A DNA stretch of 9,466 nt from Candidatus Odyssella thessalonicensis (GTDB lineage Bacteria > Pseudomonadota > Alphaproteobacteria > Bin65). The stretch is taken from the NCBI GenBank assembly GCA_005240015.1, contig SBBV01000264.1:1-9466 (forward strand), given 5' to 3'. A program made the position numbers and the translations under genes. Each line of letters starts with the position of its first letter. Position 1 is the first letter of the stretch. This document shows, piece after piece, positions 7,636-9,466 of the stretch. The notes beneath the pieces were generated by a model that saw only the letters and a program-made list of their open reading frames with translations, was not told where the DNA came from and made no database searches.

Positions 7636-8769
7636 GTGCAGAAGACGCTTTTCGCCTGCCTGTTTACCGCCGCCGCGGGGGTCTCGGCCGCCGCCGCGCA
7701 GGACATCAAGATCCCGAGCATCATCGAGCTTTCCGGCGCCGGCGCCACCGTCGGCAACAACTGGAAGAACGGCTCGAGCCTCGCCGTCGAGGAGATCAAT
7801 GCCGCGGGCGGCATCCTCGGGAAGAAGATCGTGCTCGAATTCGTCGATACCGGCTCCGACCCGGGCAAGGCGCGCGCCGCGATCCAGCGCGCGCTCGACG
7901 GCAAGCCGATCGCGATCTTCGGGCCGATCTATTCGGGCTCGGTCAGCGCCACGTTGAAGCTCACCAATGAGGCGGGGGTCCCGCAGATTATCGGCGGCGA
8001 GGCCGCCAATCTCACCCAGCAGGGCTCGAAATACCTGTTCCGCACCTCGTTCGGCCAGAACGTCTCGATGCCGAAGATCGCCAACTACCTGCGCGACGAG
8101 GTGAAAGCGCGGTCGGTGGCCATCGTCTACGTCAACAACGACTTCGGCCGCGGCGGCCGCAACGCGATCATCAAGGAGCTCCAGAGCCGCGGCATCAAGG
8201 TCGCCGCCGACATCTCGACCGAGAGCGGCCAGGCCGACTTCGCCGCCGACGTCATCAAGGTCAAGGGATCGGGCGCCGACGCGGTCTTCGTCTACTTGAA
8301 CGAGGAGGAGAGCGCGCGCTTCCTGCGAGAGGCCAAGAAACAGGGTCTCGACAAGCCGCTCATCGGCGAGACGACGCTGCTCGGCCAAAAGGTCATCGAC
8401 CTCGCCGGCGATGCGGCCAACGGCGTGCGCGGGCATGTGGGGCTGACCGTCGACGCGCCGATTCCTGCGATCCAGGCCTTCGGCAAGAAGTTCGAGGCGC
8501 GATTCAAGTACAAACCGGACCACAACGGCGTGAAGGGCTACATCGCCCCGTACATGATCAAAGCGGCGGCCGAGAAGGCCGGCAAGCTCGATCCCAAGGC
8601 CATCGCCGCGGCGCTGCACGGCCTCACCATCACGCCCGACAAGGTGCCGGGCATTCTGATCGAGGCCACCTGGGACGACACCGGCGAGATCGACCGCATC
8701 AGCTTCCTGGCCGAGGTCAAGGACGGGAAGCAGGTCATCACCAAGGTGCTGCCCAAGCTCAAGAAGTAG
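7636..8769 (+). CDS. ABC transporter substrate-binding protein, branched-chain amino acid (HAAT) type
   Basis: 377 residues, starting with GTG; GGGAGGA six bases upstream supports it. Residues 1-21 are a Sec signal peptide (MQKTLFACLF, then an Ala-rich stretch) with cleavage at AAA before Q22. The mature part is a type I periplasmic binding protein (Peripla_BP_6): IPSIIELSGAGATVGNNWKNG at the first lobe, AVEEINAAGGILGKKIVL (about 51-68), DTGSDPGKARAAIQRAL, FGPIYSGS near 95-102, and VAIVYVNNDFGRGG at the lobe crossover (about 161-174). It would capture a small ligand in the periplasm and deliver it to LivHM/LivFG-type partners. The permease gene follows after 165 bases. Ligands of this family range over leucine-type amino acids, amides, urea and aromatic acids; the true one is not readable here. 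It is probably controlled by the TetR gene upstream. Confidence 0.93.
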   Translation: MQKTLFACLFTAAAGVSAAAAQDIKIPSIIELSGAGATVGNNWKNGSSLAVEEINAAGGILGKKIVLEFVDTGSDPGKARAAIQRALDGKPIAIFGPIYSGSVSATLKLTNEAGVPQIIGGEAANLTQQGSKYLFRTSFGQNVSMPKIANYLRDEVKARSVAIVYVNNDFGRGGRNAIIKELQSRGIKVAADISTESGQADFAADVIKVKGSGADAVFVYLNEEESARFLREAKKQGLDKPLIGETTLLGQKVIDLAGDAANGVRGHVGLTVDAPIPAIQAFGKKFEARFKYKPDHNGVKGYIAPYMIKAAAEKAGKLDPKAIAAALHGLTITPDKVPGILIEATWDDTGEIDRISFLAEVKDGKQVITKVLPKLKK

Positions 8770-8775
8770 CGGGGC

Positions 8776-8811
8776 GGGGGCGGGCGTCGGCCACTGGTCG
8801 AGCCCGCGCCC
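8776..8811 (+). terminator. Large hairpin just after the binding-protein gene
   Basis: Bases 8776-8785 pair with 8802-8811 (one G-G mismatch at 8779/8808). After a bulged G8786 the stem continues, 8787-8792 with 8796-8801 including one G-U, closed by a three-base ACT loop. The stem begins seven bases past the stop codon. There is no T run behind it, so it is more likely a barrier to 3' exonucleases or a partial attenuator than a full terminator, which fits higher expression of a binding protein than of its permease. Confidence 0.5.
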
Positions 8812-8852
8812 AACCGCGGCGAAGCGCAGGTGTGGCGCGTGCCTGAAAGTCC

Positions 8853-8925
8853 GAGCGAAGCATCGCATGTGGGCGGATGGCCGCTAAACTGCATCGGCTA
8901 GATCCTTCGCTTCGCTCAGGGTGAC
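8853..8925 (+). repeat. Inverted repeat and common dispersed-repeat motif before livH
   Basis: GAGCGAAGC (8853-8861) and its exact complement GCTTCGCTC (8909-8917) form a nine-base inverted repeat around 47 bases. The right arm lies in GATCCTTCGCTTCGCTCAGG (8901-8920), followed by GTGAC. I recognise this as a short dispersed repeat seen in intergenic DNA of many environmental bacteria, usually with GATGAC at its end. Read on the minus strand it gives the spurious peptide VTLSEAKDL. That it is repeated in this genome cannot be shown from one window. Confidence 0.5.
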
Positions 8926-8934
8926 GAGCAGCCG

Positions 8935-9466
8935 ATGGCCGATTTCCTTCAATTGCTGATCGCGGGCCTGGCGACCGGCGCGATCTACGCGCTGGCCGCC
9001 ATCGGCTTCACGCTGCTCTGGCAAACCTCGCAGACGATCAATTTCGCCCAGGGCGAATTCGTGATGTTGCCGGCGTTCTTCGCGCTGGTGGCGATGCACG
9101 GGTTCGGCCTGCCTTTCTGGGTCGCGGCGCTGATCGCGATCGCGACGGCGGTGCTGCTGCTCGGTGTCATCTTCAAATTCGCCATCGTCGATCCGCTCAT
9201 CCGGCAGGGCGTGCTGCCGCTGGTGATTTCGACGATCGCGGTCGGGCTGCTGCTGAAGGACGGCGCCAAGGAGGCCTACAGCGCCGAGGCGCAGCGCTTC
9301 CCGTCGATCTTTCCTGACCGGCTCGTCGAGATCGTCGGTGTGAAGGTTTCGATCGCGCAGCTGGGCGTGCTCGGTGTCGCGGTCGCGACGATCGCGGCGC
9401 TGCAGTGGTTCCTCGCCGGCACGCGCACCGGCCGCCAGATGCAGGCAACGGCGCAGAACCCGACAG
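8935..9466 (+). CDS. livH: Branched-chain amino acid-type ABC transporter permease (LivH family), N-terminal part
   Basis: 177 codons and one base before the window ends; the family is about 290 residues. It would be one of the two membrane subunits of the HAAT uptake transporter fed by the binding protein upstream. Residues 5-28 form the first helix (LLIAGLATGAIYALAAIGFTLLW), followed by the family signature TINFAQGEFVML (34-45). Further membrane segments lie at about 46-56, 60-81, 91-108 and 139-161. TRTGRQMQATAQNP (164-176) begins the conserved cytoplasmic loop that contacts the ATPase. The ATG at 8935 has AGGGTGA about ten bases upstream as ribosome site, part of the repeat motif at 8901-8925. 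LivM, LivG and LivF homologues are expected beyond the right edge. Confidence 0.93.
   Translation, partial: MADFLQLLIAGLATGAIYALAAIGFTLLWQTSQTINFAQGEFVMLPAFFALVAMHGFGLPFWVAALIAIATAVLLLGVIFKFAIVDPLIRQGVLPLVISTIAVGLLLKDGAKEAYSAEAQRFPSIFPDRLVEIVGVKVSIAQLGVLGVAVATIAALQWFLAGTRTGRQMQATAQNPT

Noticed and set aside
7531..8868. 445-codon minus-strand frame opposite the binding-protein gene
   Set aside because: Asp/Leu/Arg-rich translation typical of antisense to GC-rich coding DNA; the plus strand has a signal peptide, ribosome site and family motifs.

Overview
The window is GC-rich DNA whose codon bias, gene families and tRNA-Phe type fit an alphaproteobacterium, probably a soil or environmental member of the Rhizobiales or Rhodospirillales. 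The genus cannot be settled from this sequence. Both ends cut through genes.

Layout. (1) Bases 2-1829: the C-terminal part of a histidine/aromatic amino-acid ammonia-lyase (HutH family), an iron-type superoxide dismutase with a twin-arginine export signal, a strong hairpin behind it, and a tRNA-Phe(GAA) with an encoded CCA end. (2) Bases 1952-4736: a patatin-like phospholipase with a DUF3734-type C-terminus on the minus strand, divergent from a 12-helix MFS transporter on the plus strand. (3) Bases 4737-6851: a decayed stretch. It holds a 50-codon chimera that starts like a flavoprotein disulfide reductase and ends like a RidA protein, one intact DUF1326 gene, a second DUF1326 copy with two frameshifts, and a short relic of an HxlR-type regulator divergent from that second copy. 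(4) Bases 6852-9466: a TetR-family regulator, a branched-chain-amino-acid-type periplasmic binding protein and the start of a LivH-type permease, forming one ABC uptake locus that continues past the window.

Functional picture. The right-hand block is a regulator followed by a HAAT-type uptake system. A strong hairpin and a repeat-bearing 165-base gap separate the abundant binding protein from the membrane components. The left-hand block supplies amino-acid deamination and envelope superoxide defence, but nothing visible ties these to each other. The middle block looks like the remains of formerly complete genes.

I see no convincing new multi-gene system. The observations most worth checking are the tRNA-Phe with altered D and T loops, the in-frame flavoprotein/RidA chimera, the HxlR relic facing the broken DUF1326 copy, and a widespread-type repeat sitting over the livH ribosome binding site. 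No rRNA, CRISPR array or complete insertion sequence is visible.
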